Source of the DNA: an uncultured Cyanobium sp.
GTDB lineage: Bacteria > Cyanobacteriota > Cyanobacteriia > PCC-6307 > Cyanobiaceae
Assembly: GCA_937919075.1 (NCBI GenBank)
Contig: CALFOF010000183.1
Span: forward strand, 1 to 11,346
Direction: 5' to 3'
Length of the DNA: 11,346 bases
The notes under the pieces were generated by a model that worked only from the letters and a program-made list of their open reading frames with translations, did no database searches and had not been told where the DNA came from. Below are positions 1-8,587 of this stretch, piece after piece. Position 1 is the stretch's first letter; each line of letters opens with the position of its first letter. The translations under genes and the position numbers were made by a program.

Positions 1-1397
<1,397 letters not shown>

Positions 1398-1439
1398 CTG
1401 AAGACCCGATCAGCAGGGCCGAACTCTACGGGGGCTGCC

Positions 1440-2165
1440 TCAGGGCAGCACCGTGACCGAGGTGCCCACCTGCACCAGCTCAAACAACTCCTGCACGCTT
1501 TCGTCGTGCAGACGCACGCAGCCGTGGGACACAGCCCGGCCCACGGTCCAGCGGTGCGGGGTGCCGTGAAAGCCGGTCATCAGACAGCCCTGCAGATCCA
1601 GCACCTGATCGCCACTGACGCCGCGACGACCTGCACAATCCTTCTGGAAACCGATCCAGCGGCTACCGAGCGGGTTGGCGGGCCCCGGGCCGATGCGGGT
1701 GCCTTTGGCCGGGTGCTCCCACACCGGATTCACCTGCATGTTCAGCACCTCAAAGCGACCCACTGGTGTGTCCCAGCCCGGCATGCCCACCGCCACCGGA
1801 TAGCTGCGAATCAGCTCGCCTGCCTCCAGCACCAGCAGGCGCCGCTGGCGGCGTTGCAGCACCAGATGGCGATCGGGGCGCTGCACCAGCGCCGCGGGCA
1901 CCCCGGCCAGCTGGGCCTGACCGGGGGGCCCGAGCAACGTGTTCGGGGCCGCCAATGCCGGCGGCGTGGACGCCAGCACCAGTGCGACGGCCGTCAGCGA
2001 TCGGGCGGTGGGGCGCCACCAAGACTGATCTTGAGAGGTGCGGCATTGGGGCTTGTCCAAGGCCAGCGGGGGTGACTCTTGTCTGTGTCGGTCAACCCTC
2101 AAGGCGGTATCAACGTCAACCGCAGAGCGTGCTCTTCTGTTGTGGTGGATCAAAGCGGCGAGCAT
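1440..2165 (-). CDS. L,D-transpeptidase (YkuD family), exported
   Basis: This enzyme of the YkuD fold makes or modifies peptidoglycan cross-links outside the cytoplasmic membrane through a cysteine nucleophile. With the ATG at 2165 numbered 1, the catalytic block is H200-G-T followed by S213-H-G-C-V-R-L, with Cys216 as nucleophile. A signal peptide is visible at about residues 51-73: an arginine-containing n-region, the hydrophobic core LTAVALVLAS, and an ALA-A cleavage site. The start is uncertain. The ATG puts about 35 residues of non-family-like sequence before the signal peptide. The in-frame TTG at 2060-2058 would give a 206-residue precursor with a more normal n-region. Neither has a clear ribosome binding site. 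The gene precedes glgA on the same strand. Cross-linking versus another acyl-transfer role cannot be told from sequence. Confidence 0.9.
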   Translation of the reverse strand: MLAALIHHNRRARSAVDVDTALRVDRHRQESPPLALDKPQCRTSQDQSWWRPTARSLTAVALVLASTPPALAAPNTLLGPPGQAQLAGVPAALVQRPDRHLVLQRRQRRLLVLEAGELIRSYPVAVGMPGWDTPVGRFEVLNMQVNPVWEHPAKGTRIGPGPANPLGSRWIGFQKDCAGRRGVSGDQVLDLQGCLMTGFHGTPHRWTVGRAVSHGCVRLHDESVQELFELVQVGTSVTVLP

Positions 2166-2218
2166 GACGTCACGAGCGCGACTTCAGCAGGGGCGGGGCC
2201 ACTTCGTACGATTCGCAG
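2061..2218. promoter_or_regulatory. Divergent intergenic region between L,D-transpeptidase and GAF pseudogene
   Basis: If the transpeptidase starts at the TTG at 2060, this 158-base stretch separates two divergent genes and should hold both promoters. On the minus strand two TTGAC-type hexamers are present (2119-2114 and 2095-2090), but neither has a convincing -10 box at 16-18 bases. On the plus strand TACGAT at 2207-2212 resembles a -10 box with only a poor -35, and it lies too close to the ATG at 2219 for a normal leader. No promoter is firmly assigned. Confidence 0.2.
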
Positions 2219-3186
2219 ATGGCACCGTTTCCCGATTGTCCGCTCCCTGCCGACGAAGAAGATCGCCTGAGAACGCTGGAGCGGGTGCTGCTGCTCGACC
2301 AGCCTGCCGATGAGCATCTCGATCGCATCACTGAACTGGCTGCCGCCATTCTGGACAAACCGATCGCCTTGATTTCGTTGGTGGATCGCCAGCGGCAATG
2401 GTTTCTCTCGCGTCAGGGGCTTGACGCGCTGGAAACCCCGAGGGAGCTGGCCTTCTGCGCCCACGCCATCGCCGGGCGGGAGCCGCTGGTGGTGCCTGAT
2501 GCCTCGCTCGATCCACACTTCAGCACCAACCCGCTCGATCCGTTTCTATGCCGGCATGCCCCTGTTGGCCACCAATGGCCAACCGCTCGGCACGCTCTGC
2601 GTGATCGACCGCCAGCCAACCCGGCAACCTCAGCGATCAGCAATTGCATCTGCTGCAGTTGCTCGCCGCCCAGGTGACCCGCGAAGTGGCCTTGCGGGAG
2701 TTGGGCTCCCATTGCCTGCTCACGGGGCTGTTCCACCGGGCCCCGTTCCTGTTTCTGGCCGGCAAGGAGTTTGAGCGGGCGCGCCGCACGGGTACCGCGC
2801 TGGCGCTGGTGTCGGTGGCGGCTCCCCATCTGCAGTCCGCCGCCAAGAACGCCGGCCAGGACGCGGTCGAGCGGTTGTTGATCGAGCTGGGGGAGGACCT
2901 GCGCGCCACCACCACCGCTGCGGACCTGCTGGGCCGCGTGGGCAGCGATCAGTTTTCGCTGCTGCTCGTGGACGCCGATGCGGAGCGAGCCCGCCAGGTT
3001 TGCGACAACCTGCAAACCCGCTTGGCGAGCTCGGCGGTTTGCGCGGCCCCGCAACGGCCGCAGCGCTGTGCGATTTCCTGGCTGCTGCCAGCAGACAGCA
3101 GCATCGTGGAGTTGCTGATCCGCGCAGAGAACAGCCTGTTCCTGGCACGGAGCGGCGGCAACGGGCTGGCTCCTTCCAGGGGCTGA
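2219..3186 (+). pseudogene. GAF plus degenerate GGDEF signalling protein, broken by two frameshifts
   Basis: The coding signal runs through three reading frames. Frame 1 (from ATG 2219 to about 2540) encodes the first part of a GAF sensor domain, with ALISLVDRQRQWFLSRQG and ELAFCAHAI. It then jumps near 2540-2548 to the frame encoding IRFYAGMPLLATNGQPLGTL and CVIDRQP. It jumps again near 2617-2625 to the frame encoding NLSDQQLHLLQLLAAQV, which stays open to the stop at 3184-3186. The family usually has five or six residues between NPL and IRFYAG, so the first lesion looks like a 14- or 17-base deletion; the second is a single-frame slip. The C-terminal part aligns with diguanylate cyclase domains (LLTGLFHRAPFL, ERARRTGTALALV) but the signature is GSDQF instead of GG(D/E)EF, so it was probably inactive as a cyclase even before the gene broke. 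A sequencing error at the second site is possible. Normally such proteins sense a ligand and signal through cyclic-di-GMP. Confidence 0.75.
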
Positions 3187-3250
3187 GCCGGCATCCGGGC
3201 GGGCCGGTGACGGGGATGATGGGCCTTTGCTGCGCCGGCTCCCCGCGAGC

Positions 3251-3637
3251 ATGCTCCAGTCGCATCGAGGTTTGGCCTACACCTATTGCAACGACAGGCC
3301 GGCGCCGCTCTGTTCCTGGTCGTTCTGGCTGTTCAACAGGAGCAAGAAGGTGTGGTTCCACCTGGAAGGGCAGGCGGTTGGCAGTCCGATCGATCCCCGC
3401 TTCGCGTACCACGGTCGGGAAATCCTGTACGACGGCTGCCGCAGTCCTGGCGCCCTGCCAGGGGCTGACAGCGGCGAAGGCGCCGCAGCAAAGCCGCCGA
3501 TCCGCTGGGGCAAACAGCTCGGCAACGGCTGGGGGCAGGGACCGGCTGGCACCAACTACTACCTCTCGATCTGGACGCGCTGGTCATGGTTTCATCCAGC
3601 CTGGTGCCATCCGGAGCGCTTCGAGATTTTCTGCTGA
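3251..3637 (+). CDS. Orphan ORF, unknown function
   Basis: An open frame of 128 codons from the ATG at 3251 (a TTG at 3227 is also in frame) to a TGA at 3635-3637. I do not recognise the protein. It is rich in Trp, Tyr and Phe, for example CSWSFWLFNRSKKVWFHLEG and TNYYLSIWTRWSWFHPAW, and has several cysteines. Third codon positions are mostly G or C, which supports coding, but less strongly than in neighbouring genes; random open frames of this length are common in such GC-rich DNA. No ribosome binding site or signal peptide is clear. It follows the GAF pseudogene by about 65 bases and converges on the anti-sigma gene. It is the only candidate gene in the 540-base gap at 3187-3728 and could be a remnant rather than a working gene. 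Confidence 0.3.
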   Translation: MLQSHRGLAYTYCNDRPAPLCSWSFWLFNRSKKVWFHLEGQAVGSPIDPRFAYHGREILYDGCRSPGALPGADSGEGAAAKPPIRWGKQLGNGWGQGPAGTNYYLSIWTRWSWFHPAWCHPERFEIFC

Positions 3638-3696
3638 GAAGTGGCAGCTGCAGGCTCTGGTTTGCAGCCATCACGAAGGCGCAGCGGCCTCGAAGC

Positions 3697-3716
3697 TGTG
3701 CTGCAAGGGCAGCACA
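3697..3716. terminator. Hairpin between convergent genes, possible terminator
   Basis: A perfect 8-base-pair stem, TGTGCTGC paired with GCAGCACA, encloses the 4-base loop AAGG. It lies 13 bases beyond the anti-sigma stop codon and 60 bases beyond the orphan ORF stop. Neither strand shows a T-tract after the stem, so it is a weak candidate for an intrinsic terminator. The same bases also fall in the out-of-frame remnant of the anti-sigma C-terminus, so the hairpin could be incidental. Confidence 0.3.
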
Positions 3717-3728
3717 TTGCCGCCGTGC

Positions 3729-4124
3729 TCAAAGCTTGAGCAGCAGGATCAGACCCCAGTGGGCTTCGCGTTCCAGCGGGTCGTCGGCCTGAGCGGCCAG
3801 TTCCGCCGCCAGCCGCTCCCAGGCCGCCGCCAGATCAAAGGGGGCGCCGGCATCGGTGATGCGCAGCTCCAGACCCTCATGGCTGAGCTGCAACGCAAGC
3901 TGCACGGCGGGCGGCGGCTCCAGACCCTGATGGGCGTGGCGCACCGCATTGGTGAAGCCTTCGACAAGGGCCATCTGGGCTTCCAGCCACATCCTCTCGG
4001 GCAGCTGAGCCGCCCCTGGCGCCGCGCTGCGGCACCCCTCAAACCAGCTCAGCAGCTGCTCCACCGCCGTAAGGGTGCTGGCCACCAGCAGGTGTGCGCT
4101 GTAACTGGGAAAAGACGGCACCAT
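3729..4124 (-). CDS. Anti-sigma regulatory factor (RsbW-like serine kinase), C-terminus probably lost
   Basis: This is a GHKL-fold ATPase of the RsbW/SpoIIAB type, which binds a sigma factor or phosphorylates a STAS-domain antagonist in partner switching. The 131 residues show the N-box E55-GFTN59-AVRH63, the G1 box D91-A-G, and a G2-like HWGLILLL at 123-130. The protein stops right after G2 (LLLKL, then TGA at 3731-3729), while the family normally has a final beta strand. In the -1 frame just past the stop, 3733-3671 encodes FEHGGNVLPLQHSF and a few more residues, which resembles that missing strand; a frameshift or small deletion has probably truncated the gene. It begins 7 bases after the stop of the STAS-sugar transferase gene, so the two form an operon and are likely partners. 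Activity of the shortened form is doubtful. Confidence 0.8.
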   Translation of the reverse strand: MVPSFPSYSAHLLVASTLTAVEQLLSWFEGCRSAAPGAAQLPERMWLEAQMALVEGFTNAVRHAHQGLEPPPAVQLALQLSHEGLELRITDAGAPFDLAAAWERLAAELAAQADDPLEREAHWGLILLLKL

Positions 4125-4131
4125 CGGTGGT

Positions 4132-4890
4132 TCAGGAGGCGCCGCTGTTGCGGTTGAAGATCACCAGGACGGTGCGGACGATCAGCTTGAGGTCGTAGAC
4201 GAACGACCAATTCCTCTGATAGCGCAGGTCGAGCTGGATCACATCCTCGAACTGGCGGATCAAGGAGCGACCGCTCACCTGCCACTCGCCGCTCAAGCCC
4301 GGTTTGACATCAAAGCGCTGCCAATTGGGTACGGCGTATTGGTTCACTTCATCGGGGGTGGCGGGGCGGGTGCCGATCAGGCTCATGTCTCCCCAGAGCA
4401 CGTTCCGGATCGCCACCGCGATCGGCACCAGCAGCACCGCCGTGATGGCCAGAGCCACCAGAGCGCCGACCACATCCAGCAGGCGCTTCCAGGGGCACCG
4501 AGGGGTGGGTGAGCGGCGGGCGCTGATGCTCCTTGTGGCCCGGATGAACCATTCCTGGCCGGTCATGGTGAGCGCCAGGCTCACCTGCCGGTTCACGCTC
4601 CAGGCCTGCAGTGGAATCAAGCGGCTGCGGGCCGTCTTGATGGTGCTCACCAGAGCGCCGATGCCACTGCTGTCGATCAGCGTGGTGCGGCCGAAATCCA
4701 GAATCACCGCAACCGGTGGCGCTGGCTGATCCAGCCAGTGGCTGAAGCCTTCGCGGAACCGCACCGCTTCGGCCACCGTGAGCCAGGGCGGCAGCTGAAT
4801 CAGCAGGCGGCCCTGATGGCGGGTGAGCACGAACTCCTGCTCCGCCTCCGGGGGTGGCGGTGGGGTGGCTGCGTGGGAGGTGGAAGACAT
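4132..4890 (-). CDS. STAS domain fused to sugar transferase (PglC/WcaJ type), catalytic core missing
   Basis: Two domains are visible in 252 residues. Residues 18-118 form a STAS anti-sigma-antagonist domain with the phosphoserine motif D73-SSGIG78. From about 134 a bacterial sugar transferase begins with KRLLDVVGALVALAIT and its hydrophobic membrane-entering helix (136-161). The C-terminal part of the same family follows: NVLWGDMSLIGTRP, FDVKPGLSGEWQVSGRS, LDLRYQRNWS and YDLKLIVRTVLVI. Between Ile161-Arg162 and Asn163 the family normally has some 60-70 residues, containing SPGPVFF, the KFRSM segment and the catalytic Asp-Glu of TSLDELPQ. All of that is absent here with the frame preserved. 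Intact relatives transfer a sugar phosphate to undecaprenyl phosphate at the inner membrane to start exopolysaccharide synthesis. This protein should lack that activity but could still act through its STAS domain. The start at 4890 follows an in-frame stop four codons upstream. Confidence 0.85.
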   Translation of the reverse strand: MSSTSHAATPPPPPEAEQEFVLTRHQGRLLIQLPPWLTVAEAVRFREGFSHWLDQPAPPVAVILDFGRTTLIDSSGIGALVSTIKTARSRLIPLQAWSVNRQVSLALTMTGQEWFIRATRSISARRSPTPRCPWKRLLDVVGALVALAITAVLLVPIAVAIRNVLWGDMSLIGTRPATPDEVNQYAVPNWQRFDVKPGLSGEWQVSGRSLIRQFEDVIQLDLRYQRNWSFVYDLKLIVRTVLVIFNRNSGAS

Positions 4891-5129
4891 CGCATGGGAT
4901 TACCGACCAGAGGGGAAGCAGGCAGACGGCGGCACAGCAGGGCCGCGGAAGCCTGAGAGAGGTCGGACAACGGCACATGGGCCAGGGCCATGGCCAGCTC
5001 CACCTGGTGGTCGTCGACGTGCTCCTGAAAGCGGGCGGCCCGGGGCACCAACAGATAAGGCTTGGCGAGGCGATCCAGTAAAAACTCCGAGCCCTCGCCG
5101 CAGTGGGCTAAACCGGGTTGGCCCTTCAC
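4800..5129 (-). CDS. Small orphan ORF overlapping the menB stop codon
   Basis: A 109-codon frame starts with GTG at 5129-5127, overlapping the menB stop as GTGA, a usual sign of translational coupling. The first 75-80 codons have gene-like codon use with G or C in most third positions, and encode segments such as [20 protein letters not shown] and [20 protein letters not shown], helical in appearance. The last 30 residues (Pro-, Arg- and His-rich) are read from inside the STAS-sugar transferase gene in another frame and look like a shadow. I recognise no family. It may be a genuine short protein, or the 5' end of a gene whose 3' part was lost when this region rearranged. It is otherwise the only candidate in the 235 bases between menB and the STAS gene. 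Confidence 0.35.
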   Translation of the reverse strand: MKGQPGLAHCGEGSEFLLDRLAKPYLLVPRAARFQEHVDDHQVELAMALAHVPLSDLSQASAALLCRRLPASPLVGNPMRCLPPPTQPPHRHPRRRSRSSCSPAIRAAC

Positions 5130-6085
5130 GGCAGCCAGGGAGCATCGCTGAAGTCAGGGTCGCGTTTTTCCAGAAAGGCATTGCGCCCTTCCTGCCCTTC
5201 TTCGGTGCGATAAAACAGGTGGGTGGCCTGGCCAGCCAGCTCCTGGATGCCGGCCATGCCATCGGTTTCGGCATTTAAGGCCGCCTTGAGGCAGCGAATC
5301 GCCGTAGGGCTGTGCTGGAGGATCTCCTGCCCCCAGCGCACCCCCTCCGCCTCCAGCTCTTCCAGCGGCACCACCGCATTGACGAGTCCCATGGCCAAGG
5401 CCTGGCGGGCGTCGTAGCGGCGGCACAGAAACCAGATCTCGCGCGCCTTGCGCTGCCCCACCACGCGGGCGAGGTAACCGGCGCCGAAGCCGCCATCGAA
5501 GCTTCCCACCCGCGGGCCCGTCTGGCCGAACACGGCGTTGTCCGCCGCCAGGCTCAGATCGCAGAGCAGGTGAAGCACCTGCCCGCCACCGATCGCGTAG
5601 CCCGCCACCAGGGCGATCACCACCTTGGGCAGGGAGCGGATCAGGCGCTGCAGGTCGAGCACGTTGAGCCGCGGCAGGCCGCTGGCATCGAGGTAGCCGC
5701 CATCGCCGCGCACGCTCTGGTCGCCGCCGGAGCAGAAGGCGTAGCCGCCATCGGCGGCTGGCCCGACACCGGTGAACAGCACCACGCCAATCTTCGGATC
5801 GTCGCGCACACGCGAGAAGGCATCGCACAGCTCCTGCACCGTGAGCGGGCGGAAGGCATTGCGCTTGGCCGGCCGGTTGATCGCGATGCGGGCCATCCCC
5901 TGCGCGCAAGTGTCAAAGCGGATGTCGGTGTAGGTGGCGGCCGGCGTCCAGAGCACCGGCGCAATGCCGGGCAGCACGGGATCCGCCGGCGCGGGCTGGG
6001 AGGGGGTGGCGGCGGAATCGGGGCGCATCAGGCCTGACAACGGCAGCGGCTTCGGCTCATTCTGCGGAGCCGTGGGCGGGCTCAT
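5126..6085 (-). CDS. menB: 1,4-dihydroxy-2-naphthoyl-CoA synthase
   Basis: MenB closes the second ring of the naphthoquinone by Dieckmann cyclisation of o-succinylbenzoyl-CoA. In cyanobacteria this leads to phylloquinone, the A1 electron carrier of photosystem I. The crotonase fold is clear: the oxyanion-hole segment AFCSGGDQ (116-123), [20 protein letters not shown] (161-180), [20 protein letters not shown] (186-205), [20 protein letters not shown] (215-234) and the C-terminal [15 protein letters not shown] (294-308). QTGP, rather than the QTDAD of the mycobacterial type, points to the bicarbonate-dependent class. The ATG at 6085 overlaps the menD stop as ATGA, so the two are translationally coupled. 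The first 45 or so residues are a Pro/Ala-rich extension relative to the E. coli enzyme; Met20 is an alternative start. Nothing is missing from the catalytic core. Confidence 0.97.
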   Translation of the reverse strand: MSPPTAPQNEPKPLPLSGLMRPDSAATPSQPAPADPVLPGIAPVLWTPAATYTDIRFDTCAQGMARIAINRPAKRNAFRPLTVQELCDAFSRVRDDPKIGVVLFTGVGPAADGGYAFCSGGDQSVRGDGGYLDASGLPRLNVLDLQRLIRSLPKVVIALVAGYAIGGGQVLHLLCDLSLAADNAVFGQTGPRVGSFDGGFGAGYLARVVGQRKAREIWFLCRRYDARQALAMGLVNAVVPLEELEAEGVRWGQEILQHSPTAIRCLKAALNAETDGMAGIQELAGQATHLFYRTEEGQEGRNAFLEKRDPDFSDAPWLP

Positions 6086-7887
6086 TCTTTGGAGCCAGGC
6101 GCCAACGTGGCCCGCAGCTGCCGCCGCAGGCGGGCATCGAGGTGGCGATCGGTGCGCAACTCCAGCAGGGCCAGGGGCTGGGGCAGCGCCCAGGCCAGCG
6201 CCGCCTCCAATTCCTCCAGCTGCGCCACACGCCGCACGGGCACGCCATGCAACGCCGCCAGGGCGCCCTGATCAAGGCTCTGCGGCATGGCGAACAGGCG
6301 CTCGAAATCGAAGGGCGCGGCAACCTCCGGCGGAACGGGCAAGGCGCCGCTGGAGCGAATCGGCAGTTGCTCAAAAATGCCGCCACCGCCGTTGTCGATC
6401 AGCACCACGGTGAGGCGCCCGCGCAGTTGCTGGCGCCAGAGCCAGCCGTTGCTGTCGTGCAGCAGGGCCAGATCGCCACTGAGCAGCACCAGGGCACCGG
6501 CGCTTTCCGCCAGGCCGGCCGCCAGCGAAAGGGTGCCATCGATGCCGGAGGCGCCCCGGAACCCAAACAGCGCCCGTGGCGGCCCCGCCGGGGCCGCGAA
6601 GCTCTCCCAATCGCGCACGGGGGAGCTGCTGGCCAGCATCACCGGCAGCTGCGGCGGCAGCAGCAAGCTCAGGGCCCGCGCGATGGCGGGTTCATTGGCG
6701 GATCCTGTGGCGGGCAGGGCTTGGCTGAGGCCCGCCTGCACCGCCTGTTCCAGCGCCGTCAAGCGCCGTTGCCAGGCGAGGTTGGCTGCCGGAGGCTCTC
6801 CTGCCCAGAGCTGCGCAGGCAGCGCCCGGCACCAGGCCGCCAGCCCCTGGCCGCAGCGTTGGCTGGCGCTGCCGAGTGGGTCGAGATCGCGCGGATCGCC
6901 CTCGCTGATCACCAGCTGGCGGCCGCGCTGACGCCCGATCCAGTGCTGCAGCCGGCGGCTGGCGGGCAGGGGCCCGAGCCGCAGCAGCTGGGACACCTGG
7001 AGTTGCTCTGTGGGCTGCTCTAGCAACAGGTCGTAGCCAGCCACCAGCTCCAGCAGCGGCTGGCCCCGCAACCCCGACAAACCATCGGCGAGCAGGGGCC
7101 AGCCGCTGCGCCGCTGCCAGCGCTGCAGGGCCTGGAGATGGGCCGTCCATTGATCTGGAGCGCCGCGCCAGGGCCCGGCCACGATCACGCCGGGCCGATC
7201 GGGATCTAGTAGCGGTGGGGGTTCTGAAAGGGCAAGCGGCTCCGGCTGGACCACCACCGCCCTGGTGCTCGGCGTGCGGGCCACCAGCGCCGCGATGGCT
7301 ACCGCCGAGGGATGCAGCGGCTCTTCGAAAGCCAGATTCAGATGCACGGGGCCCGCTGGCCGGCCGTTGGCCGCCTGCCAGGCCCGCTGCGCCAGCGCCT
7401 GCAGGCTGGCGGGCGTCATGACAGCCAGGCCCGCATCAGCGCCGGCACCGGCCCAACGGCAGCTGCAGCGCAGAAAGTCTTCCTGGTTCACCGTCTGGTT
7501 GGCACCGCGGCCCTTCAACCGCTGCGGCCGGTCAGCGCTGAGCAGCAGCAGTGGAATCGCGCCGTGATCGGCTTCCACCGCTGCTGGCAGCAGGTTGGCC
7601 ACCGCCGTGCCGGAGGTGGTGATCACCGCCGCCGGCCGACCATCGGCGCGGCTCAGCCCCAGCGCGAAGAAGGCGGCGGAGCGCTCGTCGATCGCGGTGT
7701 AGAGCTGTAGGCCCTCGCCTTCGGCCTCCAACAGGCCCGCCGCAATCGCCAGTGGCGCCGAGCGGCTGCCGGGGCAGAGCACCAGCCGCCGCAACCCCAG
7801 TTGCCGCAACGCCAGCAGCAGCGCATGGGCCGCGCCCAGATTCGCCGCCGCATGCGCGTCGCTGCCGGTGCCGTGGTCGCCGCTCAC
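6082..7887 (-). CDS. menD: SEPHCHC synthase (2-succinyl-5-enolpyruvyl-6-hydroxy-3-cyclohexene-1-carboxylate synthase)
   Basis: MenD is a thiamine-diphosphate enzyme that joins isochorismate and the succinyl semialdehyde unit of 2-oxoglutarate, the committed step toward phylloquinone. At 601 residues it has normal family length. Visible motifs are [12 protein letters not shown] (36-47), [19 protein letters not shown] (65-83) with the cofactor-activating Glu68, [13 protein letters not shown] (90-102), [20 protein letters not shown] (115-134), and the ThDP/metal motif from [11 protein letters not shown] to IDNGGGGIF (471-505). The start is a GTG at 7887-7885; ten codons upstream a stop closes the frame with no other start between. 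No Shine-Dalgarno is apparent. It is the first gene of the menD-menB pair and is transcribed divergently from lepB across 90 bases. The other men genes are not in this window. Confidence 0.97.
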   Translation of the reverse strand: MSGDHGTGSDAHAAANLGAAHALLLALRQLGLRRLVLCPGSRSAPLAIAAGLLEAEGEGLQLYTAIDERSAAFFALGLSRADGRPAAVITTSGTAVANLLPAAVEADHGAIPLLLLSADRPQRLKGRGANQTVNQEDFLRCSCRWAGAGADAGLAVMTPASLQALAQRAWQAANGRPAGPVHLNLAFEEPLHPSAVAIAALVARTPSTRAVVVQPEPLALSEPPPLLDPDRPGVIVAGPWRGAPDQWTAHLQALQRWQRRSGWPLLADGLSGLRGQPLLELVAGYDLLLEQPTEQLQVSQLLRLGPLPASRRLQHWIGRQRGRQLVISEGDPRDLDPLGSASQRCGQGLAAWCRALPAQLWAGEPPAANLAWQRRLTALEQAVQAGLSQALPATGSANEPAIARALSLLLPPQLPVMLASSSPVRDWESFAAPAGPPRALFGFRGASGIDGTLSLAAGLAESAGALVLLSGDLALLHDSNGWLWRQQLRGRLTVVLIDNGGGGIFEQLPIRSSGALPVPPEVAAPFDFERLFAMPQSLDQGALAALHGVPVRRVAQLEELEAALAWALPQPLALLELRTDRHLDARLRRQLRATLAPGSKE

Positions 7888-7919
7888 CGGGACACGTGAC
7901 TGTTCAGGATGGTCTGATC

Positions 7920-7981
7920 ATGCCCACGACCGAAGAACCCCCGACATGAGCGCCACTCCCTCAAGCGGCGACCGCCCATGA
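7920..7981 (+). other. Two tiny upstream ORFs chained by ATGA overlaps into lepB
   Basis: An ATG at 7920 opens a 9-codon frame (MPTTEEPPT) that ends with TGA at 7947-7949. That stop overlaps the ATG at 7946, which opens an 11-codon frame (MSATPSSGDRP) ending with TGA at 7979-7981. This stop in turn overlaps the lepB ATG at 7978. Each junction is ATGA, the arrangement seen where translation of one frame is coupled to the next. No Shine-Dalgarno precedes any of the three starts. Whether the small frames are translated is unknown. The second may simply be the product of a duplicated lepB start. Confidence 0.4.
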
Positions 7982-7992
7982 GCGCCACTCCC
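7945..7992. repeat. 16-base direct repeat spanning the lepB start
   Basis: The 16 bases CATGAGCGCCACTCCC occur exactly at 7945-7960 and again at 7977-7992, 32 bases apart. The second copy contains the lepB ATG and the codons for Ser-Ala-Thr-Pro. Because 32 is not a multiple of three, the first copy is out of frame with lepB and makes the short upstream frame instead. It looks like a tandem duplication of the translation start. Confidence 0.85.
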
Positions 7993-8571
7993 ACCGACGG
8001 TGGGCCCTCTGGCGGCGGCCGCTCCGGGCTGCTGCGTCAGTTCGGCCTGCTGCTGCTGTGGGTGGGCCTGGCGTTGCTGCTGCGCTGGGCGGTGATTGAG
8101 CCCCGCTGGATTCCCTCCGGCTCCATGCTCCCCACCCTTCAGCTCAACGACCGGGTGCTGGTGGAGAAGCTGCGGGCGCGGCTGCACCGGCCCCTGCCGG
8201 TGGGCACGATCGTGGTATTCCACCCTCCCGATGCACTGCTGGCGGCTGGCTACGACCCCGATGCCGCCCTGATCAAGCGGGTGGTGGGGGCGGCGGGGGA
8301 TCGGATCGCCGTCCATGACGGCCAGCTGATCCGCAACGGCCAGCCGGTGCCGGAACCGTGGCGGGCCGAACCGATCGCCTACGAGCTGGAGCCGCTGGCC
8401 GTGCCGCCGGATTGTCTGATGGTGCTGGGCGACAACCGCAATGCCAGCCTTGATTCGCACCTCTGGGGGCCCCTGCCGGCCGACCACGTGATCGGCACCG
8501 CCGTGTTTCGCTACTGGCCCTGGAACCAGCTGGGGCCGATTCGGTTCTCCCCCTCTGGGGCGATGGGTTGA
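7978..8571 (+). CDS. lepB: Signal peptidase I
   Basis: Type I signal peptidase is a membrane-anchored Ser-Lys protease that removes signal peptides from exported proteins. The 197-residue protein has a short glycine-rich cytoplasmic start, one hydrophobic anchor (about 18-40: LLRQFGLLLLWVGLALLLRW), and the catalytic boxes WIPSGSMLPTL with nucleophile Ser49, ALIKRVVGAAGDRIAVHDG with general base Lys100, and VLGDNRNASLDSHLWGPLP (149-167). Length and order are normal for cyanobacteria. The start is the ATG at 7978, the second copy of a repeated start region; no ribosome binding site is evident. DUF760 follows after 16 bases, so the two are probably one transcription unit. It may process the exported L,D-transpeptidase in this window, but only as one of many substrates. 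Confidence 0.96.
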   Translation: MSATPTDGGPSGGGRSGLLRQFGLLLLWVGLALLLRWAVIEPRWIPSGSMLPTLQLNDRVLVEKLRARLHRPLPVGTIVVFHPPDALLAAGYDPDAALIKRVVGAAGDRIAVHDGQLIRNGQPVPEPWRAEPIAYELEPLAVPPDCLMVLGDNRNASLDSHLWGPLPADHVIGTAVFRYWPWNQLGPIRFSPSGAMG

Positions 8572-8587
8572 GCCGGGGAGCTGCGTT

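Noticed and set aside
2164..2171. Palindrome TGACGTCA
   Set aside because: An 8-base palindrome is expected by chance in this much sequence, and no known cyanobacterial regulator site can be tied to it.
2079..2270. 63-codon plus-strand ORF starting MSVSVNPQGG in the intergenic region
   Set aside because: No ribosome binding site, no family resemblance, and it runs out of frame into the GAF gene; probably chance.
2413..3252. 279-codon minus-strand ORF opposite the GAF/GGDEF pseudogene
   Set aside because: Longer than any single frame of the pseudogene, but it shows no family features, while the plus strand encodes recognisable GAF and GGDEF-like sequence across frames.
6142..7023. 293-codon plus-strand ORF opposite menD
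   Set aside because: It is covered by the intact menD gene with all thiamine-diphosphate motifs on the other strand.
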